Source: Saccharum officinarum (taxonomy: Eukaryota; Streptophyta; Magnoliopsida; Poales; Poaceae). From it: 64,000 nucleotides of DNA. The position numbers and the translations under genes were made by a program. The stretch is from contig CM036160.1 of the NCBI GenBank assembly GCA_020631735.1, forward strand, positions 8,648,746 through 8,712,745, written 5' to 3'. Below, piece after piece: positions 44,034-56,200 of this stretch; the stretch's first letter is position 1; each line of letters begins with the position of its first letter. The notes beneath the pieces were generated by a model. It saw nothing but the letters and a program-made list of their open reading frames with translations, did no database searches and had not been told where the DNA came from.

Positions 44034-45325
44034 TTACATAGACCATATCATCAAAATCTGCGTATCGAGCGAGCGCCGTTGGAAGAGCTGAAAGAGGTGT
44101 TCATAATAAATAATATGCACCGTTTCTTCAGGATGATTAAAAACCATTCCGGGAGGGATGCAAACTTCAAAACCGACACAGTCTCCGTTGGCAGTATCCA
44201 GGGAGTAATAATCATGCAACTGTCGCATGTATGTTGGCAAATCTCTATACTCTTGTTTGGTGGTGACCAAAGGTTTGCCTCTTGAATACTTGTATGCGAC
44301 CGTGGCTTTTTCAAAATCTCTCGTTCCGTAATACAACTCCGTGGCCCTCTCCATGGATATGCCCATGTTATTGGCCAAGTTCTGTATCTCTAGCAATTCT
44401 TTGGTGTGTATTTCTCTAGCTCTGATTTGATTACTCTCTTTGTTGTGTTGCCTTTCAAATTCGGTCTGTTGTCTCCACTTAGGTAGACTGGCTATTCGAT
44501 TAAAGAAGGCAATGGCGACTTTCTTGCTTGGAGGCTCCACAGTCGGGTCCTTCATCTTACTCGTAATGCTAGCATCCACCTTCTTTTTACTTGTCTGGGA
44601 GCATTACCAACCAAAACTGATGACCTCTTGTGTTGCGAGGTCGAACCTGATCGCACTTTGGATTTTCGCGGATGAGGAGGAGGAGGTGTCTTCTCCTTTG
44701 GCTGTGGAGGAGGTGGAGGAGGTAGAGGAGGTGTTTTCTCCTTTGGCGGTGGAGGAGGTGTCTTCTCTTTTGAGGCAGGAAAGGGATAATGAGGATCTAG
44801 TAGAGGAGAGAAAGCTCTTGGCGGCGGCGATGCCGATGATTCACTGTCATCCTCATCATCCGAAGATGGCTGCTCATCCAGCTTGATGAAGCGTTTGTGC
44901 CAAACCACATGAGTGCCCAAGTTGTGAACAAGACATGGCCTATCTTCCTCCACTGGGAAATCAATGTGTATCTTATTGTACTTCTTATCCAAGATCTTAT
45001 CAATGCTGACCCTGGCATACCCGGGTGGCATTGGCTTGCCATGAATGATGTCGTCTCCTCTTGGAAATGCTTGTCCGACCGCCACCTTGTCTTTTGTCCA
45101 CTGCTGACGGATGTACAACCTGACATTAATAGGTCCAGTGATGTTATCCACCGGATGAGGAGCATTGACCTCTTCTTCGTCAAGCATAGGGGTCGAGCCG
45201 CAGCTACTGCGACCCTTGGGCACTGGGCTATTCAAAGTCAGGATAGGCTGCGGTTGTGTCGAACACATGGATTGCATAGCTGACATAACTCGTGCATCAA
45301 CTTGAGCAGCTATCCGTGCTTCCAT
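44034..45325 (-). pseudogene. DUF8039-like and C-terminal segments of CACTA second gene, frameshifted
   Basis: The 45325-44552 part starts MEARIAAQVDARV and contains GQAFPRGDDIIHGKPMPPGY and VHNLGTHVVWHKRFI, resembling the DUF8039 domain seen in CACTA second genes. A low-complexity Pro/Lys region of KEKTPPPPP units follows. The reading then moves to another frame (44579-44034: KKVAIAFFNRIASLPKWRQQ to QILMIWSM), implying a one-base indel near 44590 or a small intron. It joins upstream, in the same frame, to the En/Spm transposase-like ORF across a single TGA at 45344-45346. Confidence 0.65.
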
Positions 45326-45343
45326 GCTATCTTTGATTTCCTT

Positions 45344-46545
45344 TCAAAACCTTTGGAGCTCTTCTTCTCTTTGCGTTCTAGCCCTCGCCTGGCTCCTATA
45401 GGATGAAGATTCACCTTCAAATGCTTTCACCCAAGGAATATTTCCGGCTCCTCTAGTGCGACCGGGGTGCTCCTTGTTTCCAAGTGCTTGTGTGAGCACG
45501 TTATTTTCTCTATCGGACTTGCGGTTACCTCTATTCACTTCCTCAGTTAAGGTTGAAATCCTCTGGAGGAGATTGCTGACGGGTTCACTACTGGCATTAA
45601 GGCTCCCGTCACTATTGTATTGTGCCCCCCTTGCGAGTAGGTAGTTTACTGATCTGGGCTGCCAATCGCTTGTCTGAGGCCTAACGTCGCGCTGCTCTAG
45701 TTTCTGGACTTTCATTTCCCATTCCGGAATCTTCCTTACATAGCCACGCGATCCTAGGCGATGAGGATCCTTTGCCTTAAGCGAGTTTGCTCTATTTCTT
45801 TCGCTTGATGCCTTGGCCTCTTCGGATAGCTTGTAAGCCTTGAACTCCTCCCAGAAGTCTCTCTGCTTGTTGTATTGACCTCCCTCAAAATTCGGTTCTC
45901 TGTCCTCCTTGATTAACTTGTACAAGGTTCCCTTGAAAGTCTTGAACGAGCGACCCATGATTTCCTTGGCCTTCTTCTTGACTGTCGCCTCGTCATAGTC
46001 ATTAGGAAAAGTGAAATACCCTTTCAACTTGTTCCAAACTAGCTCCTTCTCACTTTCTGGAACCCTCCATGGGTCATCCTCATGACCAGTCCATTTCCTG
46101 TATTTGATCGGGATAAAGTCTCTTACAAGTGCCCCGATGACACTCTTGTATGGGCCTAATGATGTAAGAGGCTCCACCGGCTCCCCTACTTGGTCGAACT
46201 CAGAGATGTGCCAATGTTTACTTGTTTGAGGAAGCTTTGTTGCACCACGCTTAGTCCTGCTGGTACCCTCACCACTTGGCTCTTGTGGCGGAACCTGCTT
46301 CAAAATTCATAAATAAGTCGCCATCAAACTTATCTAGCGTGATTTCTTACTATCGCGTTATTAGGTATGACCTAAGTTATTACCTCGTCTCCTTGGTCTA
46401 GCTGTAGATAATGGCTAGGGCTCCAATCGTCCTGATTGTTACCACCACCATTAGTTAGATCCTGCGGCGCTCCTGTCGCAGTGCTCTCTGCTTGTGGGGT
46501 ATCAGTAGTTCAGCGACGGGTGGTGAATTGGCGATGACGAGTCAT
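45344..46545 (-). pseudogene. En/Spm (Ptta-type, Transposase_24-like) N-terminal part of CACTA second gene
   Basis: A short first exon begins at ATG 46545 and is interrupted by a TGA at codon 12. It ends at a GAG|GTAATA donor near 46384. The main exon (46303-45344) reads FIPIKYRKWTGHEDDPWRVP and GYFTFPNDYDEATVKKKAKE, with the family-typical DPHRLGSRGYVRKIPEWE. This matches the plant transposase family linked to Ptta/En/Spm elements. By analogy with TNPA it would bind the subterminal repeats. The exon stops at TGA 45344 but continues in the same frame downstream. Confidence 0.75.
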
Positions 46546-46749
46546 GTTTCTGGACATGCAATCTTTGGTATATTATTTGACATATGAGTCAACAAAGCTA
46601 GACAACGGGTAAATTTCAATATTTGGCACGATTCGAGACTGCTTTGTTCTGGTGCGCATGACTGCTTGGCGAGAGGGGCTCCTCCAGGTGGAGTCCCGGC
46701 CTCAAGCGGCAGGCGTCTCGCGGTGGAAAAAAAAATTATATGATACTGG

Positions 46750-46876
46750 AGCCGTTCGGCTGGAATTATAAGCCGGCTGAAAAACACTGTTGACTGATTT
46801 TTTATGAGAGAAAAATACTGTTCCGGCTGAAAAAATAAGCTGAATAAGACGGATTATAAGCCAGATGAACAGGGCC
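46750..46876. mobile_element. Short MITE family, copy C, in CACTA intron
   Basis: GCCGTTCGGCTGGAATTATAAGC at the left and GATTATAAGCCAGATGAACAGGG at the right form inverted ends around TTTTTTATGAGAGAAAAATA. It is the same family as 31950 and 32725, in inverse orientation. Confidence 0.75.
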
Positions 46877-47090
46877 ACTGTATGCATTGTGCTTTAGTGC
46901 ATACCGTCCTGATCTGTTGCCACATATCCAGTCTTATGGATCCAACAGCACTCATCAGTCTGCCTTTCGTGGGCTACATAGGCCAATGCATGTGGATAGA
47001 GAAAAAAATCAAGAGCGTTGGATCTGTGGGACTGGACACGTGTCGGCAGATCATGGGAGGGATATGCTGGAGCACAGTGGATACAGTTCA
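46870..47090. repeat. Dispersed repeat, copy 2
   Basis: Shares GTGCATACCG, ATGGATCCAACAGCACTCAT and TTTCGTGGGCTA words with 2475-2720 in the same order. Confidence 0.5.
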
Positions 47091-47996
47091 ATTTTTTCCC
47101 CTGGCGGCCACCGGGCGCGCGTGCCCAAGCGCCAACAGCAGGTACGCGTGGACGGACATCCGCCGGTTTTAAGCAAACGCGCAAGGCACGACCAACGCCT
47201 CAGACCCAAGGGGCCAAAAGACGTCATGGCCCGTGGGGGCTGGCGGCTGGCCGGCTGGGTGGTGGTTAGCGGCCTCAGGCTGCGGTTCTCCTTCCCTTCC
47301 CACCCCACCGGCCGCGGGTTCGCTGGCTCGTGATTCCATTCCATGCGCCACATGTCGTTTTGGTCTGGTCCGTGGGCAGCGGGCAGCTGCTATAGCTTTT
47401 GCCTGTGAACGTGCGTGTGTGCGTGCGGTCGTCAGTTCGTCACTTCACCGGCCACCGCGCTCTTATTTTGCCTTTGGTTTTCTTGGATATCCATGCATAT
47501 GCTACACGGGCAGGCTTTTTGGTTTTAGAGCTTCCCCAACGCTCGTGCTGCCCCCAAATTCCATCTCAGCACCAATTGTCCATGTCATAGGAGAAAGTAG
47601 TCTTGCAGGTTGTCAGAGACTCCTGAGGGCTTCCCCAACGCTCCACGGTAAGATAAGCCACAACAACTAAGGCAATTATTTCCATGTGCTATGTATTGCT
47701 GAACTGTAGGGCAGAGAAAACAGGGCAGAGAAGGACTGAGGCATTCTATCGAACACCTTATGGGCACTCACCGAGTAAGCAGGGGTGGCGCGCTCAACAG
47801 CGACGTGGAGGAGCTCCTGGCGGCGTCGGCGTAGCTGTAGGGGACGGCGGCGTTGAGGAAGCGGTAGGGGACGGCGTCGTGAAGGGCGGCGTCAGGCTAC
47901 GGCGTCGTGCAGTGCACGTCAGGCGGCGGCGGCGTGCACTGGCGAACAGCGTCGAGCGCGTAGAGTCGTGCACTGGCCTTGGAGCGCGCCAGCGCC
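47091..47996 (-). other. Probable leader/first intron region of CACTA second gene
   Basis: GC-rich short frames at 47120-47340 and 47780-47990 lie between the TATA box at 47997 and the first coding exon at 46545. No coding signal is supported. The stretch is best explained as a 5' UTR plus intron. Confidence 0.4.
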
Positions 47997-48136
47997 TTAT
48001 ATAACCCACGTATCACTACCGGGTGGTTATTAGAACCGGCAGTGATGTCCCATATCACTGCCGGTTCTAATAACCAACCGGCAGTGATGTTCCATATCAC
48101 TGCCGGTTGGTTATTAGAACCGGCAGTGATATTGAT
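47997..48136 (-). promoter_or_regulatory. Internal promoter of CACTA second gene with subterminal-type repeats
   Basis: TTATATAA (47997-48004) is a TATA box for the minus strand, followed downstream by GC-rich leader sequence. Immediately upstream on that strand (48012-48136) is an array of inverted ATCACTGCCGGTT/AACCGGCAGTGAT words, the same as in the element ends. In En/Spm the TNPA protein binds such words near the promoter, so autoregulation is plausible here. Confidence 0.65.
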
Positions 48137-48444
48137 TATTTTTAAACATTTTGGGTCCCCAATTGATCTCAAATGAAAAAGTTGTAAACAACAAAGTTGT
48201 GGAACTCATGAATGTCTACAACTTTTATTTTATTCATCTCTCAATTTGAGAAAGTTTTATTAGGCATGGTTCATAAAGTGCTCTGTCTCACACAAAGTTA
48301 TGTCACTTTGTTGGAAACATGGCATCCGTTATATCAACAAAGTTCCAAAATAATAGTGGTAGAACTCATCAATCTCTACAACTCCATACGATCTCAAATT
48401 CGATGCAAATTACTAAAACAACATTTCATTAAGGATTACATAGT
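48137..48444. other. Spacer between the two CACTA genes
   Basis: AT-rich, no supported ORF. It may contain the 3' UTR of the transposase gene. Confidence 0.4.
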
Positions 48445-51400
48445 TTATGATATTCTAACTATGATGGCCTCATCGTGATCACTCCGGAGGTAAGCAGGTT
48501 CATCACCCTCTTCAAGGATAGGTAGGGTAATGTCTGCCCCAAAAGGAGCCATTTCTTGATAACCTTTGTACTCTTCTTTGTCTATCACTCCTTCAACACC
48601 GACAATCTTCCTTTTGCCTTGCATGACTACTTGTAGTCTTCCCTTTGTATTGTTATCCCTTGCATAGAAGATTTGCAAAACATCCTTTGCAAGGACGAAG
48701 GGGTCATCTCTGTATGCAGTCTTGGATAGATCAACGGTAGTGAACCCATCATTGTCGGTGTTGATTTCATCTAGCCGGACCCACTGGCAACGGAAAAGAG
48801 CGACCTTCAACTGTCATCCATAGTCTAGCTCCCATATCTCATCTATGAAACCATAGTATGTTGCCTCCACCGTGCCGTATTCATCGTGGGCGTCGAAACG
48901 AACAACACTATTTTGGTTGGTGCTCTTTCCATCCTATTTTTTGTGTAAAATGTAAAACCATTTATATCATAACCTTGGTACATCATCACCGTAGTCGAAG
49001 GTCCGGGAGCTAAGAGATCTAGCTGACATCCCGTCACCATTCCTAGCCTGCGGCGTCGAAACCAGTCACCGAATTCCTCCTTATGTTTTTTCTCAAGCCA
49101 AGCCTGTGACCTACCGATGTGCTTACTTTGCAGTAACTGCTTGTGCTCATTAATGTATGCCATCACACCGTCGGCCTGCTGGAGAATAGCGAAGTGTGCC
49201 TATCTAAAGGAAATCACTTCGACTATTTTGACAGCTTTCTCACCTATCGTTCCTTTGCCCCCTAGTCTTCCATCGTGACGAGATACTGGAACTCCGACCC
49301 GATTGATGTCCATATAATATGTGCAGAACTCAATGGCCTCCTCCGTTGTCCATCCTTCTACCATGCTCCCTTCTGGTCTGAATCTATTCCTAACATACCG
49401 CCTGAAAACTTTCATCAACCTCTCGAAAGGAAACATCTGGTGTAGGTACATTGGGCCAAGGGCTTTAATTTGGTCCACAAGATGAACAAGTAGATGCACT
49501 GATATGTTGAAGTAAGTCGGTGGGAAATGCATCGCAAGCCTGCATAGAATCTCGGTTATCTCCTGCTTCAGCTGGTCTAGCTTGGCCCCTTCAATGACCT
49601 TTTCAGAGATCGCGTTGAAGAACGAACACAACTTTATGATTGGGGCACGGACCTTGTCAGGGAGGATACCTCGCAGGGTAACTGGGAGCAGCTGAGTCAT
49701 AATGACATGACAGTCATGGGCCTTCATACAACCATAGTTAAACTTAAGTTCTCTCATGTTAACTAGCCTCTTCGGGTTCGCACAGTAGCCAGTTGGCACT
49801 TTGAGATCATTGAAGAAAGAAATAAGCATGGCCTTTTCTTCCTTTTTCAGTGGCCATGATGCCACCGGAAGTTTCAAGTGGCCATCCTCAAGAGTTATTG
49901 GGTGCAACTCCTTCCTGAGGCCCAGGTGTTGCATGTCCAAGCGTGTCACGAGAGAATCCTTTGTTGTTCCCCCGGTGTTCATCAACATGTTAAGTGTGTT
50001 ACCGCACACGTTTTTAGTTATGTGCATTGGATCAAGACAGTGACGTACACTCAAAAGTGGCCAATAAGGTAGTTCCCAAAAGATTGATTTTTTCTTCCAG
50101 ATACTACCGGCTGGCGCTGGTACTGCACCTTCCCCCTTCCCAAGGACAACATCTGTGAGTTTGCTTACTTGTTTAAGTATCTGTTTCCTGTCTCGATACT
50201 TTGGAGGTCCACGTTTCTCAGTAGTCCCATTAAAATCTTTTCTATTCCTGCGGTAAGGGTGATCCCTTCGTAGGAACCTACGGTGTCCCATATAGACCAT
50301 CTTCTTGTTTTCTGGTAGATGTATAGCATCAGTCTCGTCCAAGCACTCGACACACCCAGTGTATCCTTTTGTTTTCTCTCTAGACAAGCAACCTCGCCCT
50401 GGCAGGTCAGTGATTGTAGCGATAAGTATAACCTTTATCGTGACATGTTCTTTTTTGTACTCATCCCAAACATCCTTCACACCCGTCTCCCACATCTGTA
50501 GTAGTTCATCGATCACTGGTTGTAGAAGCACATCGATATCATTACCAGGTTGTTTTGGCCCTTGGATTAGTAGTGGCATCTGGATGTATGACCGTTTCAT
50601 ACAAAGCCAGGGTGGAAGGTTGTATATACATAGCGTCACTGGCCAAGTGCTATGATTGCTTCTAACCTGGTCAAACGGATTCATCCCATCTATGCTCAAA
50701 CCTATCCAAAGATGCCTTACCTCTCCACCGATGTTCTTATAGAACATAGTGTTGATAGTCCTCCAGTCCGACCCGTCGGCGGGGTGCCTCAACATTGTAT
50801 CTTTCTTACGCTCTTCGCCGTGCCAACGCAACAGTTTGGCTGACTTTGCATTTGCAAACAACCTATGCACTCGTGGAGCTATAGGAAAATACCAAACGAC
50901 CTTTATGGGCCCTCCTCTGGTCTTGCTTCCCTGATTTGACGGCCCTTGCTTATATCGGGGAGCTTTACACTTGGGACACGCATCCAAGTCTTTGTATTTT
51001 TCTCCACGGTACAATATGCAATCGTTGGAACACGCGTGTATTTTCTCAACCTCGAGGCCGATTGGGCAAATCATTTGCTTGGCCAGGTAAGTCTTTTCTG
51101 GTAACTCGCTACCCTTCGGGAGCAGTTTATGTAGTATACCTAACAAGCTATCGAAGCCTTTATCACTCAATCCATTCGTTGATTTGAACTCTAATAGCAT
51201 GATGTTGGCTTCCAGTTTGCTTATTGGGCAGGTCGGATACAATGGTGTTTTTGCATCCTTTCTCATGATCTCCAGTTTTTTCAACTGTGTAGCACTAAGG
51301 AATCCGCCATGCACATCATGTAGAAACTGTGAAATGCCATCATTTTCCTCTGTGTCGTCAACTAATGTATTCCTAAACACATTATCGTTGGTAGGCACAG

Positions 51401-51733
51401 GTACTGTGTAGCATTGGTAATCATCAATAGGCAGAAATGCGTTTAGGGATACGCTAGGCATGGGCACATCATCATTGTTTTCTTGTGCAACATTTTGACC
51501 AACCTCCCCATGCAAAGTCTAAATCGTGTAGTCTCTCATGAACCCCTGGTAATCAAGTGCAATCGTATATGCTCCACGTCGCCCCATTTTCTCGTATTCT
51601 TGCAATCTTTGCATGGACAGAATACAGGCTGTGAGTCCCCAACATTGGCTCTAGCGAGCTTGATGAAATCGTCGATGCCCGTCAAGTACCGTTGGTCTGT
51701 ACATGACAGATCGTACATCCACCCTCGATCCAT
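48445..51733 (-). pseudogene. TNP2-type CACTA transposase (Transpos_assoc, Transposase_21, DUF4218, DUF4216), lightly damaged
   Basis: The ATG at 51733 follows acceptor TGTGCAG and opens MDRGWMYDLSCTDQRYLTG, the transposase-associated domain, with CPCKDC. A one-base shift and a TAG for Trp near 51520-51545 separate it from the 771-codon main ORF (51515-49200). That ORF contains the zinc-binding ACSNDC and CPKCKAPRY motifs, the transposase core GLSIDGMNPFD (first Asp) and HCLDPMHITKNV (second Asp). The DUF4218 part reads TLRGILPDKVRAPIIKLCSFF and is followed by PFERLMKVFRRYVRNR. Downstream pieces (49166-48843 and 48810-48445) carry a DUF4216-like region with PGPSTTVMMYQGYDINGFTF and FRCQWVRLDEI, with another frame break near 48940. 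The enzyme cuts at CACTA ends. The core domain is intact here. Confidence 0.85.
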
Positions 51734-51783
51734 GTCTGCACAGGTAAAATGGGCCGGGCAGAGGAAACATAGGAAAGTTTTAA

Positions 51784-52071
51784 TAAGAAACAATTATTGC
51801 ACAATATTCAAGAACAATTATTCTACTCCATGCAACATACAAATGGAGACACTAATTTAAAAAAAGACTAAATTTGGAGACATGATCATGAATAACAATG
51901 TAGCTCCAAACAATGCCCATATAAATTAAAAATCATAGCCCCATAAAAAATAATTATTGCACAATATTGTAGAACAATTATTCTACTCCATGCCACATAA
52001 AAATAGAGACATTAATTTAAAAAAATACTAAAATTGGAGACATGATCATGAACAACAATGTAGCTCCAAAC
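51784..52071. repeat. Tandem duplication of about 175 bp
   Basis: AACAATTATTGCACAATATT through GTAGCTCCAAAC occurs twice (from about 51789 and 51953) with a few differences. The second copy is followed by a MITE. It lies in the CACTA right arm, upstream of the transposase gene. Confidence 0.8.
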
Positions 52072-52240
52072 TAGTGGCGGATGCAGGATGATAATGAAGG
52101 GGGGCTAAAAAACAATGGAGATGTTGATTTGCATGAAGATTTAATGGTGATTTGAGATTTTTGCTACAGTGTTTCTAGTAGTAAATCAAGTCATTAGGGG
52201 GGCTGGAGCCCACCCAGCCCCCTGTAGATCCGCCACTACT
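52072..52240. mobile_element. MITE with 9-bp target duplication inside the CACTA element
   Basis: TAGTGGCGGATGCAGG and its inverse CTGTAGATCCGCCACTA are the ends. GCTCCAAAC is duplicated at 52063-52071 and 52241-52249. A 9-bp duplication suggests a Mutator-type MITE. The insertion post-dates the local tandem duplication. Confidence 0.85.
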
Positions 52241-52639
52241 GCTCCAAACAATGCATTGTTTGGTGACACATGGGTTAATTTGCTCATCAACATTGTAAAA
52301 GAATCTACTCTACTCCTAAGAACCAATTATAACATCACATACTAACAATGCATTATAGCCATGAATTAGAAAAGTGCTCTATAGAAGAATGGAGAAATAA
52401 GAATGAGAATCAAGCATTATAGCCATCAAAACAAAGCTAATTAAGCAACAAAATCGAAGGAATGGAGGCTGGTTACTAACCTTAAAGCAAAAAGATCAAG
52501 CCATTCTTCCAAATCCAAGTGGTAGCTTCACGGATTTGGGCGACCGCAACATTGGAGGGAGTGGCCCAAACGCGCGCCTCTGTTCTCGGGATAAAAGAGT
52601 GGAGGAAGAAGATGACGGCTACAACCTTTTTGTGCTGTC

Positions 52640-52898
52640 AGGCTCATCACTGTCGGTTCTATCCTAGAACCGATAGTGATAGAATCAAATCACTGTCGGT
52701 TCTTGGCTTGAACCGGCAGTGATAAGTGGAGTTGTCATCACTGCCGGCGGGAGGCACAAACCGGTACTGATAGTTGTCATCACTGCCGGTTCTCGCACCC
52801 CCCAATTATTTTCTGGTTGTCAGAGCCTAGAACCGGTAGTGAAGGGTCATCACTGCCGGTTGTCCTAATTTTGGCAGTGATGTGGCCGGCACTGATGA
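52640..52898. repeat. Right subterminal repeat array of the CACTA element
   Basis: Inverted ATCACTGTCGGTTC/GAACCGGCAGTGAT words repeated about five times before the terminal CACTA. Same word family as 42600-42860 and 48012-48136. Confidence 0.85.
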
Positions 52899-52918
52899 CT
52901 AAATCTGTAGTAGTGTCA

Positions 52919-53292
52919 CCGTCATTATGCACGGTAAGAAGAAAAGATTGCACCTTTAGTTATATTATTGGTCTAAACTTTTCGGTTGACATTAGTTTGA
53001 TATCTTAATCTTACTATTACTAATTGGATGCTATAAGTGAGCTTCCATACTAATCCATCCGAGAAGAGCTAGAGAAGAAAAAAATACCAATTCTAGAACT
53101 TGTCACAAAAATCATAAGATTCTAACACGTGCGGGAGGACAGGTTCTTAAACTAGTTGATAATAATAGCCATCGAAGTCTGTTTCCTCAAAATTATTCAC
53201 CCCTGTTGTTATTGAAGCATAATCTAAATTACCCACCTTACCATTATAATATATGATATAAGCAACCCATTAAATTTGTATTTAAATTACCA
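52919..53292. other. Spacer between two CACTA elements
   Basis: AT-rich, no supported gene or repeat. Confidence 0.5.
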
Positions 53293-56200
53293 CACTACGC
53301 CAGAAACCATAGTTACTGCTGGTTCATAACTAGCCTTCTGCGGCAATGATAGCCTTGGCATTTCATTGCCGGTTGTTGAACCGGCACTGATGACTATTTT
53401 CACAAAATAAAAAAAAAATTGGTAGTGTCAGACTGCCAGATCCGCCGCCGGCACTCTATGCCGGGGACATTGAGGCTGGATCCGTCGCTCTTGCCCTGGC
53501 CGCACTGCCGGGGTCACTAGGGACGTCGTGCTCGTGTCGGGTCACCGGACCCGCTACGGTGTCTAGATGCACCGACTATGGCTGATCCCACGCCTCACAC
53601 CACCGAGGTTGCCGCACCCGTGCTTGGGTCGCCAGAGATGGCATGCCCGCGCCGGCCGCTGCCGAGGCCACCGGAGCCATAGGGCTAGCCGGATCCACCG
53701 CCCGTGGCTTGTCCCACACCTTGTGTTGGCGTGGCCATTGTAACTAAATCTGTTGGTGTAGGGTTGAGATGGCGGACTAGAGGGGGGCGAATAGTTCTTT
53801 CTAAAATTAATCGCATCGGCTAACCGAAATAAATGCGAAATTAAAACTATCAGTCTAGCCAAGACTACACCCCACTGTCTAAGTTTTCAAGCACCTTACA
53901 AAGATACTAATTAAGCGACAAAGATGCCGGGCTAGGTAGAACTCACCTAAACAATTCTAGTTATTAAGGTCACATAAGCCTATAAACTAGCACTCAAACA
54001 ACCGAAGGAGCTCCTACACAACTAGTAAGTAAAAGCACAAAGCTCCTAAGCTCAATAACAATACTCAATAACAAGGCTACACAAGCCAAATTAGAGAGCT
54101 CAAATTACTTAGCTACACAAACTAAGCAATGTGACTAACAAGGTTACTAAAACCAAATTAGCCATGCAAGGAAGCTACTTCTATGCTATCAAGCAAGAAG
54201 GTAACTAGCAAGCTACACAAGCAAAACTAATTGCAAGAGCAACTACACAAGTGCAATGTATATGAAAGTAAATACAAGCTTGTGTAATGAGGATGCAAAC
54301 CAACGGAAAGTAGGATGACACGACGATTTTTCTCACGAGGTTCACGTGCTTGCCAACATGCTAGTCTCCATTGAGACAAGCTCCAAGGTTGCCGCCGGTC
54401 CTCTTGCTGTGGTGACCCACAAGTCACACTCACCCACGTGGAGTGCTTACTACAAGCTCTAGCACTTGACACGGCCAGACCACTTGTGCCCTTCGTGTCT
54501 CACTCTACTAGAGTTGCTCTTTGCAGCTCCTACTGGGTGAGCACAATACCCCTCACAAGCTTCTCCAGAGCACCACAAAAGCTTCCTTGCGTGCTTTGAC
54601 GGAGATCACGCCACCAAGCCATCTAGAAGGTGGCACCCTCCAAGAGTAACAAGCACCACCGGCTTGCAACTCGATCACCTAGTGCCACTCGATGCAACCT
54701 CATGATGCAACGCACTAGAATCACACTCACTCGCAATTGGATCGCACTCTTGCAAGCACAATTGAGTTAGAGGGCATCCAAACACTCCCCAAGCATGGAC
54801 ACTCAGTCCCAAGGGTGCTCTTGTAGCCAAATGCCTGAGCTCCACCTCTATTTATAGCCCCCAAGCCAAATAGAGCCGTTGGCACAAAACTGCACTTTTT
54901 GCGAGGGCACCAGACATGGCGGTGGTGGCACCGCCCTAGGGGTGGCGGTGCCCCCCAACGGTCGAATTCTAGCCGTTGGTCACCAGACAGCTAGGGGCGG
55001 TGCATCCCATAGGGGTGGCGGTGACCCCCTGGCCAACTGTGCGAAGTCTCTAGCCTCTAGAAAAATAGGGCGGTGCACCTCCCTAGGCACGGTAGTGCCC
55101 AGGCGATGACCAGTCCCAACTTCCTCACCCTCAGTTGAAAAACGGCGGTGGCACCACCCTCCCAGCGGCAGTGACCAGGCGGTGCACCGCCCTCACCACG
55201 GCGGTGACCACATCACCCACTGCTGCTCTCGGCCATGGTCTGGTGGGCACCGTCCTACGGGTGGCGGTACCCCCAGGGCACCAGCCAACTCCTCCCTCTT
55301 GGCCTCCAGGTGGGTACCGCCCTAGGGGTGGCGGTGCCACCCAGGCAGCACTCCGAGCTCGGTTTCGCCTCCTCTTCTTCACTAACTTCTTCACCTTTGC
55401 AAATGTGCTAACACCACCAAGTGTTCACCAACTTGGCATGTGTGTTAGCTTTTCACAAACATTTCCCAAAGGGTTAGTCACTTCTTTCACCACGCTACTT
55501 GATCCTAACACGTATGCAAAGTTAGATCGCTCAAGTGGCACTAGATGACTGATATGCAAACAAGTTTGCCCCTCTTGATTGTATGGCCATCTATCCTAAA
55601 CCCGGTCATAAACTTCTCTACACACCTATGACCGGTGAAATGAAATGCCCTATAGGTTATACCTTTGCCTTGCGCATTCCATTCCATCCCCTCCAATGTT
55701 GATGCAACACATGCACCAACCAATCACAAATGATATGATCCAATTCATATCATCACATGACCATATTGGTTCATCGATCTTGACTTCACTTGCTCTTTAC
55801 TTGTATCCGTCCATTGGAGCCAAGTCTTGCTCAAGCTTTACCACCACGTGGTCCATCGCTCCAAAGCCTCCAACTTGTCCTTCACGCTTGCAACCGGTCC
55901 ATCAAGCCAAGTCTTGTCTTGATCTCTCCACCTTAGTCACGTGACTATTTGTCATGTCTCATATGCAATTAGCTCCTTCATCACATGTGTGAGCCTTGCA
56001 ATATATCCAAGCCATTTCACCTCCATGGCATAGGTTGCTCACACATGATGTACTTGTGGACTAATCACCTGTGTATCTCACATTTAAACACATTAGTCTA
56101 TCTAAGGTTGTCACTCAATTACCAAAACCAAACAAGGACCTTTCCGTCGGTTAGCCTCAAAGATGTAGACATAGAGCAACATCACAAAGTGATTCAACAT

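Larger units (their letters stand above)
42589..52915 (-). mobile_element. Complete 10.3-kb CACTA element with transposase and Ulp1-type genes
   Basis: It begins CACTACAGCAGAGAAGG (42589) and ends with the complement of CACTACTACAGATTTAG (52915). The 3-bp target duplication TCA flanks it (42586-42588 and 52916-52918). Both ends carry arrays of inverted ATCACTGCCGGTT/AACCGGCAGTGAT words. Two minus-strand genes lie inside: a TNP2-type transposase (51733 to about 48445) and a second gene with En/Spm transposase-like, DUF8039-like and Ulp1 segments (46545 to about 43078). Only a few stops and frameshifts are present, so the copy was active recently and could perhaps still be mobilised. Confidence 0.95.
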
